This document shows, piece after piece, positions 23,431 to 32,691 of a stretch of DNA of 34,331 nt. The translations under genes were made by a program, and so were the position numbers. How positions within the stretch are numbered: the stretch's first letter is position 1; every line of letters starts with the position of its first letter. The stretch comes from Actinomycetota bacterium (GTDB lineage Bacteria > Actinomycetota > CADDZG01 > WHSQ01): contig WHTI01000016.1 in assembly GCA_009377815.1 (NCBI GenBank), forward strand, positions 1-34,331. Reading direction: 5' to 3'. The notes beneath the pieces are model-generated. The model searched no databases and was not told the DNA's origin. It saw only the letters and a list, made by a program, of their open reading frames with translations.

Positions 23431-25360
23431 AGGAAAGTTGCAGAGGTCCCGTCGCCGATTCTTTGCATCCGTCTCTCAATGGGCAACGGGCGCACTCGGG
23501 CGTGCCCGGACCGCAGATTCCATTGGCAAGCTCCATGAGCGCCAGATGTGCTCCGTGAGCCGAATCGCCCCCACCAATCATGCGTGCTACGGCAAGGCGA
23601 CCTTCAGACATCCTGTTCACCTTGTCGACGTTCAGTCCTTGGAAGCGTGAAGCGACTCTAAGCACCCCATACTTGGCTAGCACGACATCGTCAGGGCAAT
23701 CGAGAGAGACACGCGAGGCTAGGTCGGCAATCACTTGTGTGACATTGGGTGCTTGCAGTAACTCCGAGGCGGGTGACTCGGGCTCCAACGCGCCAGGGTG
23801 CTTTGCGAACCATTTGGCCGTCTGCAACAACAGTTTGAACCGAGCCGAACGTCCGCAGACCATTGTTAGCCGACCCAGTGCCTTGCTTGACTCAAGCGTC
23901 GCTTGCGGTGTGTCCAGGTGTTTTGTTGCGGTCCATGCTAATTGAATCAGCTCTTCACCAAGCCGGTTCCACAAGAGCTCAGACTGGATCACCAGCCACT
24001 TGGAGTTACTGGATAGCCATGGAACTCGGGTGGTTTCTCTGGCTAGGAACCAGCTCGAAAGTGCCCCAGAGACGACTTGCGTGGTCATGCTGGCCTTGTC
24101 GGCCCTGCGGAGGCTCACTAGCACAGCCTTGCCCAACACTTCTCCCAATGCTGGAGGAACCGCGTTCCCAATCTGACGGAACGCCGAGGATGGTGATCCA
24201 GCAAAACGAAACCAGTCTGGGAATGTCTGAAGGCGGGCCGCTTCTCTGACTGACAAGGTCCTGTCTTGGTGTGGGTGGATGTACCAGTAACCATCCTTGG
24301 CAATATGAGCCGTGATCGTCCGACTCAGATCGTTCTCATCAAGCCGTTTGTACTTGTCGTCAAAGATGTCGTCTCGGTATCGCTTGAGCGATGGATCGAG
24401 ATCCGAGTACCTAGTGGTGTGATCCATTTGGGCAAATGCAGCAGCGTCGTCCTCTCTAACCGGACGGGTGATGTGATCAAACACCTTGTGGACGTCTTCA
24501 GATTTGACTCCCTCACGTGCCATCTTCTGATATTCAGTGACGGGCTTGTCATACGCTGCCCAACCCTTGGCTCCTCCTTCGGGCCGCCATCCCCCTTCGA
24601 TCTCCGGAAGGTCGCCGATAGCGTTCTGGACTGTGACTCTTGACCGCGATTCCTCCGGCCAATGAAAGATCAGGCCGTCCCGCAAAGCAACCAGTATCAG
24701 TCTCTGACGGAACTGTGGGACTCCGTATCGGAAGGTATCAATGAGCCGGTATCGAACCGCGTACCCAAGCTCTTCTAAAGTCTCGGACATCGTTCTGAGG
24801 ATCAGCATCTCTTTGTCCAAGGCCATATCGGGAACGTTTTCCATTAGCACGGCCTCGGGTCGAGACAACGCAACAATGCGGATGAATGACTGCCATAAGT
24901 CCCTGCGCCCGTCGTGTTGCTCTCGTCGTCCTGTGCGGACTAGGTCCCGGATCATTGATCGTCCGGCTCTCGAAAAAGGCTGACAGGGGGGGCCGCCGGC
25001 GACCAGGCTGATTCCTGCCTTCTCGATCATGTCCGCAACCAGTTCAACATTGGCTTCTTCGGCCATATCTAGATTCATGGACAAACCTGGGGTGTGCGCG
25101 CTGTGAGTCTCGAGCGCCTCCTTGTCGTTGTCGATGCCCAAGAGGACCTCATAACCGGAGCGCTGGAGGCCTAGGCTCAATCCTCCCGCGCCGCAAAAGA
25201 GGTCTGCTGCAAACGGGCCATCGAGGCGTTTGCTCAAAGCAACCATCTCGTCAGGGGTTTGGCAAGCGTCTGGATGCGTCGGGAGCTCCACAAAAGGTCC
25301 CCTGATCTGCTTAACCGCGTAGACTTTGGAAGCTTCTCTCCCTTGTTTCCTGTTCACCAT
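23387..25360 (-). CDS. dcm: C5-cytosine DNA methyltransferase fused to a MutY/EndoIII-like FeS domain
   Basis: A 657-residue fusion. Residues about 48-420 are a C5-cytosine methyltransferase: SAM-binding DLFCGAGGLSLGL, catalytic Cys126 in GGPPCQPFSRAG, ENVPD at 174-178, YGVPQFRQRLI, and the final motif RQIGNAVPPALG. Residues about 430-640 look like a HhH-GPD glycosylase: SSWFLARETTRVPW, QSELLW, a degenerate helix-hairpin-helix LLQAPNVTQVIADLA and the [4Fe-4S] loop C616-x6-C623-x2-C626-x5-C632, the exact EndoIII/MutY spacing. At the usual catalytic Asp (DGNV) stands K563 (AKYGV). The start ATG has no clear ribosome-binding site. It is divergent from the Z1 gene, with 6 bp between starts. Target sequence unknown. 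Confidence 0.88.
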   Translation of the reverse strand: MVNRKQGREASKVYAVKQIRGPFVELPTHPDACQTPDEMVALSKRLDGPFAADLFCGAGGLSLGLQRSGYEVLLGIDNDKEALETHSAHTPGLSMNLDMAEEANVELVADMIEKAGISLVAGGPPCQPFSRAGRSMIRDLVRTGRREQHDGRRDLWQSFIRIVALSRPEAVLMENVPDMALDKEMLILRTMSETLEELGYAVRYRLIDTFRYGVPQFRQRLILVALRDGLIFHWPEESRSRVTVQNAIGDLPEIEGGWRPEGGAKGWAAYDKPVTEYQKMAREGVKSEDVHKVFDHITRPVREDDAAAFAQMDHTTRYSDLDPSLKRYRDDIFDDKYKRLDENDLSRTITAHIAKDGYWYIHPHQDRTLSVREAARLQTFPDWFRFAGSPSSAFRQIGNAVPPALGEVLGKAVLVSLRRADKASMTTQVVSGALSSWFLARETTRVPWLSSNSKWLVIQSELLWNRLGEELIQLAWTATKHLDTPQATLESSKALGRLTMVCGRSARFKLLLQTAKWFAKHPGALEPESPASELLQAPNVTQVIADLASRVSLDCPDDVVLAKYGVLRVASRFQGLNVDKVNRMSEGRLAVARMIGGGDSAHGAHLALMELANGICGPGTPECARCPLRDGCKESATGPLQLSFTNPAGQPTPENVS

Positions 25361-25366
25361 CTGCTA

Positions 25367-28057
25367 ATGATAGGAGCTTGTCGCCCGAAGGAATGGGATT
25401 CTGAGCGGACGGATGGAGAGCGGGGTGGGACTCTGAGTTTCGACGAAGAGGACGTTGCTGCTGGCTTGAACTCAGCCTACGAGTTGCTCTTGGGGGTTGT
25501 GCACAAAGGGAACCCAGCTGAGCGAGCTGCCGGAGATTTGGCCCGAGCGGGCGTAGCGAAGGCTCTCATCGACGGCGCGCTCGAGCGCTATCGGGAGCTC
25601 GCGAAGGGCGTGAAGAGTCTGCGTTACTCGGGGGGTTTGGAGAGTGGTCTAGGAGAAGCTTGGTACACGGGGCCCCGTGAGGGGGACATCAATTGGCCGT
25701 CTCTCGAGCAGACTCTGGCACAGGAAGGATTCCCAAGACCGGCCTTACAATCCCTGGACGACGTCTCTACAAGAATTGTGGGCAATCTTCCTCCCGTATG
25801 GAGAGCACAGTTCAGCGGCCGGGGACTTGTACTCGGGTATGTGCAGAGCGGGAAGACGTCCAACTACACAGCAGTCATTGCGAAAGCAGCGGATGCGGGA
25901 TACCGCTTGTTCATCGTTCTCTCGGGCATCCACAACAACCTGAGGCGACAGACTCAGGCGAGGCTGGATCGGCAGCTCGTTGTCCCTCAGAAAGGGCTCT
26001 GGATTCAGCTTACGACTGAGGAGAAAGACTTCGGCGATCCTGGAAACGCCGATGCCCTCCTGACATTGACTACTCGCAAGGTGCTCTGCGTAGTTAAGAA
26101 GAACAAGACGAGGCTGGAGAACCTGCTCCGATGGTTGGGTAGCGCCAATCCTTCAGCGATGGCTAGGTGCCCGATCCTTGTAATTGACGATGAGGCTGAT
26201 CAGGCGAGCATCAATACGGGAGACCCCGAGGATCGAACCCGAATCAACAAACTCCTTCTCCAGCTGCTAAGCCAAGAGAGAGCTGCCTATATCGGTTACA
26301 CAGCAACTCCGTATGCGAATCTCTTCATTGATCCCACCTTTGAACAGGACCTCTACCCCAAGGACTTCATAATTGATCTGCCTCACCCGGAAGGCTATTT
26401 CGGACCAGAGCGGATTTTCGGCCGGGAGAGGCTTACAGCGGACGATGAAGAGGCGGATTTCGACGGAATGGATGTCGTCCGTATCGTGAGTGAGGATGAG
26501 GCAAAATTGCTGAGACCTCCTCGCAAGAAGGAGCTTAGAAAGGTCTTTGAACCAGAGTTGACTCCTTCTCTGGCGGACGCGATTCGGTATTTCTTTTTGG
26601 CAACGGCGGCTCGACGCGCCCGTGGTCAGACCAAAGCGCATTCATCCATGCTCATCCACACGACTATGTACACAGATATTCACGAGGCCTTCCGAGACAC
26701 TGTACGCGGGGAAATCCTGAGCATCCGAAAACGCTTGGAGGCTTCCACGGAGAAGTCGCATCTCTTGAATCTGTGGACGCGGGAGATGAAGCTTGTAGCC
26801 GGCGCTACTTCAGAGAAGGCGGTCGATTTCGAGGACGTCTACAAGCTCTTACCTGATGTATTGAATGAAGCTTCTGTTGTGGTTGATAACTACCGGAGTG
26901 TGGAGAGACTGGACTTCAGTACTGGCCCGCAGACGGTCCTAGTGATAGGCGGAAACACGCTGTCGCGCGGCCTGACTTTGGAGGGCCTCATTGTTAGCTT
27001 TTTCCTTCGAACAGCCAGCGCCTACGATACGTTGCTCCAAATGGGTCGGTGGTTCGGTTACCGTGCCGGCTACGAGGATCTTCCCCGTCTGTGGATGACA
27101 TCGGAGCTGCAGAAGGACTTCATGTTCCTAAGTACGGTGGAGGAAGAGATTCGTCTGGATGTTCAGCGTTATGAGGTCGAGGATAGGACGCCTCTAGAGC
27201 TGGCGACGCGAATTAGAACGCATCCCAAGCTCGCCATCACCAGTGCCCTCAAGATGCAATCGGCGGTTCCCGCTAAGGTGAGTTATAGCGATCGCCGCCT
27301 TCAGACCATTCTTTTCCGGCATAGGGATAGCGCCTGGTTGATTCAGAATCAGGTGGCAGCGCGTGAGCTGTTGATCCAGGCTCAAGCATCCAGCGAGGTC
27401 AAGTACGTCGGCGCCTCGAAGCTTCTCATCGAGGATGTGGAAGTGGCCCCAATACTTGAGATGTTGGGCAGCTACCAGTTTCATCAAGAGAGTCGTGATC
27501 TCAACTCATCTCTGATCAGCGCGTACATTCAACGTCAGAACGAGCTCGGGGATCTGCTCACATGGAATGTCATCGTGATGAGTCGTGCGGACATGAAGCG
27601 TGGGGAAATTGACCTCGGGCTTGGTCATCCGATCGGCCTAATGAACAGGGCAAGAATGGCTAACAGTCCGAAGGACAGAGCGAACATAAAGTCGCTCATG
27701 TCCAAACCGGACCGTGTATCCGATCTCGGCATACCCGAGAGCGAAATACAGAAAATGAACGACGAGGAGCTCCAAGCGCAGCGTTCCAAGACGAAGCCTG
27801 GCGTGGGCTTGATTCTGCTCTATCCAATCGATCGGAACTCCGAACCCCTTCATGCGAGCGACGGGCGCCAGCAGCGGGAGAATCTTGAGGCTGCTGAGGA
27901 TGTAATTGGGCTGGGACTTGTCTTCCCGAAGGTTCGTCAGAAGGAGACCGAACTCGAGTACATGTCGGTTGATCTCTCCTCCTTGGCCCGAGAGGAAGAA
28001 GAGTTTGACCTTGAAGCCTCGGATAGCGAGCCGAGTCTGAATGAGGTTGAAGATTGA
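25367..28057 (+). CDS. Z1 domain superfamily II helicase-like protein
   Basis: An 896-residue protein. Helicase motifs are Walker A GYVQSGKTSNY (157-164), the DEAD-like box LVIDDEADQ (274-278), the TAT motif YIGYTATPYANLF, and, within the second lobe, GGNTLSRGLTLEG and LLQMGRWFGYRAGY (558-565), all typical of Z1. The Z1 family is known from restriction-like loci with MORC-like ATPases and PD-(D/E)XK nucleases; it probably moves along or remodels DNA. The frame is open to 25259, but that overlaps the methyltransferase gene; ATG 25367 is the first start outside it and lacks a ribosome-binding site, so a later TTG is possible. The stop overlaps the next start by 4 nt (TTGA). Confidence 0.9.
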   Translation: MIGACRPKEWDSERTDGERGGTLSFDEEDVAAGLNSAYELLLGVVHKGNPAERAAGDLARAGVAKALIDGALERYRELAKGVKSLRYSGGLESGLGEAWYTGPREGDINWPSLEQTLAQEGFPRPALQSLDDVSTRIVGNLPPVWRAQFSGRGLVLGYVQSGKTSNYTAVIAKAADAGYRLFIVLSGIHNNLRRQTQARLDRQLVVPQKGLWIQLTTEEKDFGDPGNADALLTLTTRKVLCVVKKNKTRLENLLRWLGSANPSAMARCPILVIDDEADQASINTGDPEDRTRINKLLLQLLSQERAAYIGYTATPYANLFIDPTFEQDLYPKDFIIDLPHPEGYFGPERIFGRERLTADDEEADFDGMDVVRIVSEDEAKLLRPPRKKELRKVFEPELTPSLADAIRYFFLATAARRARGQTKAHSSMLIHTTMYTDIHEAFRDTVRGEILSIRKRLEASTEKSHLLNLWTREMKLVAGATSEKAVDFEDVYKLLPDVLNEASVVVDNYRSVERLDFSTGPQTVLVIGGNTLSRGLTLEGLIVSFFLRTASAYDTLLQMGRWFGYRAGYEDLPRLWMTSELQKDFMFLSTVEEEIRLDVQRYEVEDRTPLELATRIRTHPKLAITSALKMQSAVPAKVSYSDRRLQTILFRHRDSAWLIQNQVAARELLIQAQASSEVKYVGASKLLIEDVEVAPILEMLGSYQFHQESRDLNSSLISAYIQRQNELGDLLTWNVIVMSRADMKRGEIDLGLGHPIGLMNRARMANSPKDRANIKSLMSKPDRVSDLGIPESEIQKMNDEELQAQRSKTKPGVGLILLYPIDRNSEPLHASDGRQQRENLEAAEDVIGLGLVFPKVRQKETELEYMSVDLSSLAREEEEFDLEASDSEPSLNEVED

Positions 28058-29064
28058 AGTTGACAAGAAGCGAGCTGGCTGATGTCTGGTCAGTGCTTGA
28101 AGGTCTGGCAACCGATCCTGCAGAGATCAAGGTCAAAGGCGTTGGACTCGGGACCGCTCAAGGTGAGGTTCGATTGGGGAGGGACGGCTCCGGTCGCCTT
28201 CATCTGCTGGTCCCGATCGGACTCGAAGAACCTCTCAACGAGGACAAGCGATCCTCAGGCGTCCACATCTTGAAGGTCGTTCTTCTGGAAGAAGGCAATG
28301 AGGTTGCATTTGGAGATGTGGTTTGTCTACTGCCGCATCTGGCGGACATCTTTCATCGTCTGGCGGCTGAAATGGTTGAGGCAATCGACGACAATCCCGA
28401 GTCACCACTACCGGCCTGTCGCGCCGTCCTTGATCAATGGCGGGAGCTCCTTGACCGTGCCGGATCCAAGTTCAGCAGGAACGCGCTTGCGGGACTCTAC
28501 GGCGAGCTATGGCATCTCCGGCTCCTCCTGGAGGAAGACCCGGCCAGAAGACTCGATGTTTGGCGAGGGTGTCGCGGAGAGATCATCGATTTTCGGAGAG
28601 GATCCTCGTTCCTTGAGGTCAAGGTGTCTTTCCGGAGAGAGGGCCGGGTGATCGAGATCCATGGTTTGCGGCAGCTCGAGCGGCCCGAAGGGACGGACTT
28701 GTTTCTTTCGTATCTGGGCGTAGAGGAATCGCCGCGGGGAGAGTCAGTTCCGGATCTCATTGAGGCAATCAAGGGCCTCGGTGCCTCTTCAGGAGAGTTC
28801 ACTGAGTTGCTGCAAGCGGTCGGGTATGAGGAGAGCGATGCTGATCAATTCGAGGCCGTTCGGTTTTCCGTCTTGGAACACCGGTTGTACGAAGTTGATG
28901 ACGACTTTCCAAGAATTACACCGGAGCTCTTCTTCGGCGGCGAGCAACCAGCTGGAATTGTCGATGTCAACTACTGGATAGATTTGACCAACGAACCCCC
29001 TATCCCCTTGGCGGCTTCGGCCGCGTTGGAGCTGTTCAAACGAATGGCGGGTGAAGGCGCCTGA
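28054..29064 (+). CDS. PD-(D/E)XK motif protein (DUF4420-type), putative nuclease
   Basis: A 336-residue protein of the family that accompanies Z1 helicases. A conserved helix GLYGELWHLRLLLEE carries E151, then W170, and the core EIIDFRRGSSFLEVKVSF supplies D179, E188 and K190, matching a PD-(D/E)XK active site. The C-terminal third is acidic, with LEHRLYEVDDDFPRIT and VDVNYWIDLTN. It is expected to cut DNA as the nuclease of the system. The start is TTG at 28054 within the Z1 stop; another TTG at 28060 is possible. Its stop overlaps the putative CTG start of the next gene. Confidence 0.82.
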   Translation: MKLTRSELADVWSVLEGLATDPAEIKVKGVGLGTAQGEVRLGRDGSGRLHLLVPIGLEEPLNEDKRSSGVHILKVVLLEEGNEVAFGDVVCLLPHLADIFHRLAAEMVEAIDDNPESPLPACRAVLDQWRELLDRAGSKFSRNALAGLYGELWHLRLLLEEDPARRLDVWRGCRGEIIDFRRGSSFLEVKVSFRREGRVIEIHGLRQLERPEGTDLFLSYLGVEESPRGESVPDLIEAIKGLGASSGEFTELLQAVGYEESDADQFEAVRFSVLEHRLYEVDDDFPRITPELFFGGEQPAGIVDVNYWIDLTNEPPIPLAASAALELFKRMAGEGA

Positions 29065-31016
29065 GGAAACTCGATTGGTTCGCTGAGCCCTTCCCGCCCC
29101 ATGGAGCACTTGCGGCCGAGGGATTCAAGAATGTACTTGGCCGCCCTCGGATTGACCCCCTTATCGTCTTTGTGCGGGAGTTAGTGCAAAACAGTTGGGA
29201 TGCGCGCTCTGGCCATCGGCAGGTTGTCTTCTCCCTCGACCTTGTGTCTCTAGGGGAGCGCCGGAGGGCCATTCTCGACAAGACCGTCTTTGCTGAAAGG
29301 CCAAGGTCAGGATTGCCAATTTCCGAAGCTCTGAGCCGTGAGGATCTCCAACTCTTGATCGCGACTGACTCTGGAACCATGGGGTTGGGGGGGCCGGTTC
29401 GTGCGGACCGGTCGCCTGCCCTGGGTTCGACAACAGATTTCGTTGACCTCGTTTTCAAGGTCGGTCAGCCACCCGAAAAAGAGCTCGGAGGTGGCACCTA
29501 TGGTTTCGGGAAGACGATCAGTTATCTCATGAGTGAGGCCAGTGCGATTCTCGTCTATACACGCGCTGCTCTGGATGAAGGCTATGAGAGTCGACTGATC
29601 GGGGTCGGTCTCGGAGACCAGTATTCAGAACGGGGTCGGACCTTTACCGGGCGGCATTGGTGGGGACGGCGCAGGGGCGAAGCAATCGAACCTGTCATCA
29701 ACAGGGGAGCTGATCAGCTTGCCGTTGCTCTTGGATTCCAAGAGTTTCCCGAGGATGAAACTGGCACCGCGATCGGGGTGATAGGTCCTCGATTCGGCGA
29801 CGCCGCCCCAGAGGAGGCCATGAGTTTCATGGCCGAGGCGGTCATGTGGAACTTCTGGCCCAAGTTGGTTCCAGACCATCGAGGGCGGCGAGCGATGCGG
29901 TTCAACTTCTCTATAGATGGCCAGAAGGTCGACGTCCCACCTCTAGCCGAGCACCGGGGCCTCGAGACTTTCGCCGATGCCGTTCGCACCATTAGAGAAC
30001 TGGAGAGCGGCCAACGGGGCAAGAGCACCGTTGAAGACATTCCACTGTCGAAGTCAATCGAGATCCGATCCAAGAGACCCGACACTCATTTGGGATGGTT
30101 GGTACTGAATAGATCCTTCGTGCCCTTGGACGGCATCACAGAGGAGGAGGAGGAGGATTCGTCGATCGACGAGGATGAGGCTGATTCCGCTTCGTTTCAG
30201 GATTCGCGACCCATTGGCCCTCGCACCCATCACGTTGCACTCATGCGACAAGCGGAACTCGTTGTTGAGTACATGGAAGGACCAACCCTGCCTTCAAGCA
30301 ACATCCAGTGGGCCGGCGTGTTTAAGGCATCATCCGAAGTCGATAAAGCTTTCGCAGCCTCGGAACCACCAACACACGATGCTTGGTCCCCTGATTTGGT
30401 TGCTGACAAGAGACTCAAGCGTCTGGTGAATGTCGCATTAAGGAGAATCAGGCAGGCAATCAGAGTGGAGTTCTCAGGCGGGGCCTTTGCTGCGCCTCAG
30501 AAAGACCGACGTCCAGCGGTGGTTATCGCTGACGCACTTTCTGGACTCATCTCTCCGGCTCGCGGCTCGGGTTCGCGATCATCGGGGGGAGGGGTTGGAC
30601 TCGGCCCAGCAGGTGATGGCATCGGCGAAGCTGCTCGGGGCAGGCGCTCTAGTTCCATGGGACCCAAGCCTCAGATCGTGCAGAGGTCCGTTGAATTCGA
30701 GCATGTTGACAGCGAATCGCGTCTGACCCTCATTGAGTTTGTTGTTCAGGGTGTAAGGGACGAAGGAATCCGCGTCAATGTGAGTGCAGGAGTGGCCACG
30801 CACGACTCCGGAACGGTTGAGAAGGAGCCACCCGCCGGGGAGCAATCAACCCAGATCGTGGGCTTCCGAGACGTGTCCGGAGGTCAAGATCGACTTGGCG
30901 AGAGTCTGGATCTCGACGCAGATGACGCAAAGAGACCGTGGATTGTGATGATCAGATCGCCAAGGGAAGTTGCGATCTCGGCTGACATCAGGCTCTCTCC
31001 GTTGGTAGTCGAATGA
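29061..31016 (+). CDS. Second GHKL ATPase, apparent CTG start
   Basis: A predicted 651-residue ATPase. From the first conventional start (GTG 29172) the protein would begin inside motif I. The frame is open back to 29055 and encodes RKLDWFAEPFPPHGALAA before IDPLIVFVRELVQNSWDA, so the ATP-binding fold needs an earlier start. CTG 29061, overlapping the previous stop as CTGA, is the only near-standard codon. Motifs: E40 and N44 (RELVQNSWDA), D103 (ATDSGTMGLGGP) and 145-151 (GGGTYGFGKTISYL). An acidic EEEEEDSSIDEDEAD stretch lies near residue 355, and Gly/Ser-rich linkers near 500-530 separate a C-terminal beta-rich part. It is unlike the MORC-like protein at 22141 outside the motifs. Confidence 0.72.
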   Translation: MRKLDWFAEPFPPHGALAAEGFKNVLGRPRIDPLIVFVRELVQNSWDARSGHRQVVFSLDLVSLGERRRAILDKTVFAERPRSGLPISEALSREDLQLLIATDSGTMGLGGPVRADRSPALGSTTDFVDLVFKVGQPPEKELGGGTYGFGKTISYLMSEASAILVYTRAALDEGYESRLIGVGLGDQYSERGRTFTGRHWWGRRRGEAIEPVINRGADQLAVALGFQEFPEDETGTAIGVIGPRFGDAAPEEAMSFMAEAVMWNFWPKLVPDHRGRRAMRFNFSIDGQKVDVPPLAEHRGLETFADAVRTIRELESGQRGKSTVEDIPLSKSIEIRSKRPDTHLGWLVLNRSFVPLDGITEEEEEDSSIDEDEADSASFQDSRPIGPRTHHVALMRQAELVVEYMEGPTLPSSNIQWAGVFKASSEVDKAFAASEPPTHDAWSPDLVADKRLKRLVNVALRRIRQAIRVEFSGGAFAAPQKDRRPAVVIADALSGLISPARGSGSRSSGGGVGLGPAGDGIGEAARGRRSSSMGPKPQIVQRSVEFEHVDSESRLTLIEFVVQGVRDEGIRVNVSAGVATHDSGTVEKEPPAGEQSTQIVGFRDVSGGQDRLGESLDLDADDAKRPWIVMIRSPREVAISADIRLSPLVVE

Positions 31017-31912
31017 GCCGGTTGACTATTCTTCCCCATCTTCAGACTCAAGCTGTCCGTCCCGGGCCTTGGACGATCAGCATCAATGAGCAGCTCGTCA
31101 TTGATGAAGTGGCGAAGAGTTGGGACTATGAAACGCCGATCAGAGTTGCATGCTCGGTTGACATTCCTTCGGATGAGATCCGAGCGGATTGCGCTCTGGC
31201 CCCGAGCGACCAATTTGGACTGGTCGTCAGCTGGCGCTCATCATCGACCGGTCTTAAGCAGCGCGCTGACGTAATTGATGTCAGTGGGGGAGGGTCGCCT
31301 GTTGTTTCCATTGACCTTGACCCGGCGCGTGTGGGGGGCATCCTCACGCTTTCGAGAAGGCTGGTGCTCTTAGGCGAAGGTAGAGGGAGCAATCCCGATT
31401 CGCCCACCAGGCCCGGAAGCATCCTCTGGCAGGAGGCTCCCCATGACAGCAGGAAACTTGTTCTGGAAGGTGACGCCTCACGATTTCCCACCGAGGTTGT
31501 GGATTTTTCTGGGGGTTACGTCGGTGAACCTGAGGCCGTCTGGGCTCTGTACTTGGATACCGAGGACCTCGAGGCGTCCGCGATGAAGGCTATTCGCCTC
31601 TACGTGAATGCTGGGCATCCGGCTGTCAGAACACTGATGGACGTCGGTGAGGAGCCAATCTCAGCGGCCATTCGGTCAACCCTGATCTGGGATGTTGCTA
31701 GGCAAATGGTCCTGGCCGCGGTGGGGAACGATGAGTTCGTTGAAAACCATGGGCGCTTCTCGGGTGGGTCAATAGGAGAGGTTCTTGAAGCTGTGATCGA
31801 GCAGTTCTGGCCGGATCGGGACATTCTCTCTTTGCGGGCACTATGCGAGCAGGATTCGGCTCGGTTTGAGTACGAACTCCAGGCAAGAATGCGCCTCTTG
31901 GAGGGCCTCTGA
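31013..31912 (+). CDS. Uncharacterised protein of the Z1 operon (299 residues)
   Basis: The ATG overlaps the upstream stop by 4 nt (ATGA), so it is coupled to the GHKL gene. Residues 1-130 are strand-rich (VACSVDIPSDEI, QFGLVVSWRSSSTG, SPVVSIDL) and look like one or two beta sandwiches. The C-terminal half is helical with AIRLYVNAGHPAVRTLMD and SLRALCEQDSARFEYELQARMR. No catalytic motif, Cys pair, membrane segment or signal peptide is seen. I do not recognise the family. The unbroken coupling suggests a structural partner of the ATPase. Confidence 0.7.
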   Translation: MSRLTILPHLQTQAVRPGPWTISINEQLVIDEVAKSWDYETPIRVACSVDIPSDEIRADCALAPSDQFGLVVSWRSSSTGLKQRADVIDVSGGGSPVVSIDLDPARVGGILTLSRRLVLLGEGRGSNPDSPTRPGSILWQEAPHDSRKLVLEGDASRFPTEVVDFSGGYVGEPEAVWALYLDTEDLEASAMKAIRLYVNAGHPAVRTLMDVGEEPISAAIRSTLIWDVARQMVLAAVGNDEFVENHGRFSGGSIGEVLEAVIEQFWPDRDILSLRALCEQDSARFEYELQARMRLLEGL

Positions 31913-32667
31913 TGGCACATGTCTGGCCGAGACTGCCCCACGGAATGGCGATGGAGCTGCTCTCGGAAGTCACCGCAAGCCACCTTGGAGCCCTGCTTGA
32001 GGGATCAGGTTTGGACCACCAGCTCGCGGCCCCCGTGGCGACTGGGGGAACTCCTGTGCCTTCGGACCACATTGAGAAGGTCCAAGAGTCGGTCAGAGGT
32101 TTGGCTGAGCAACATGGATGGCCCGAATCCTTGTCCCGTACCTCAGTTAGCGGGTTCGACCAACCGTGCTCGGTGCTCCTTCACGATCTCATGGACATCG
32201 TCCCCGCTGATGCTGCTCATGAAGGAGTCTGGTCCTTTCTCTCTCTTGTCGTGCTGCCAGATGTATCCAAATGGAGATTTCCGGATGCTGCGAGAGACAG
32301 GATGATCGGTGCGCCGCGCAATGTCTTCCGGCGGCTCTGGTGGAGAGCGGAGGTCTTGGGGAGGGATGCCCTGACAGGTGAGCATGCGTTGGGCGAGGAC
32401 GAACTAGTTCAGATCATGGAAAGACCCTCGTTGAGCGCCGACTACCGAGTGGCTAGAGAGATCGCAAACGTCGTCATGTCGAGAGCGCCCCAAGCCGGAT
32501 TGGCGCGATCGGAGTTGATGCGTGACTTGGCAAAGCGTGTTCTCCGACTGATGCCAGTGATCTCGCTCGATGCCTTGGAGGATCACGAGCTCGCGTATGA
32601 GATTGAGACATGTTGTGCACTCTCGGCCGAGCAGCTGATCTCGGTGGAAAGCAATATGGGCACGTGA
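31912..32667 (+). CDS. Uncharacterised protein, possibly DUF6339-like (251 residues)
   Basis: This last gene of the rightward operon starts at the ATG that shares its A with the previous stop. It is mostly helical. The block VWSFLSLVVLPDVSKWRFPD followed by RNVFRRLWWRAEVLG reminds me of proteins annotated DUF6339 that occur near Z1/DUF4420 genes; this is from memory and uncertain. No known catalytic residues are visible. The C-terminal LRLMPVISLDALEDHELAYEI is also helical. A short hairpin and the convergent HEPN-like gene follow. Confidence 0.68.
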   Translation: MAHVWPRLPHGMAMELLSEVTASHLGALLEGSGLDHQLAAPVATGGTPVPSDHIEKVQESVRGLAEQHGWPESLSRTSVSGFDQPCSVLLHDLMDIVPADAAHEGVWSFLSLVVLPDVSKWRFPDAARDRMIGAPRNVFRRLWWRAEVLGRDALTGEHALGEDELVQIMERPSLSADYRVAREIANVVMSRAPQAGLARSELMRDLAKRVLRLMPVISLDALEDHELAYEIETCCALSAEQLISVESNMGT

Positions 32668-32691
32668 TCTTGTCTGTCGAAGGCCGTCTGA

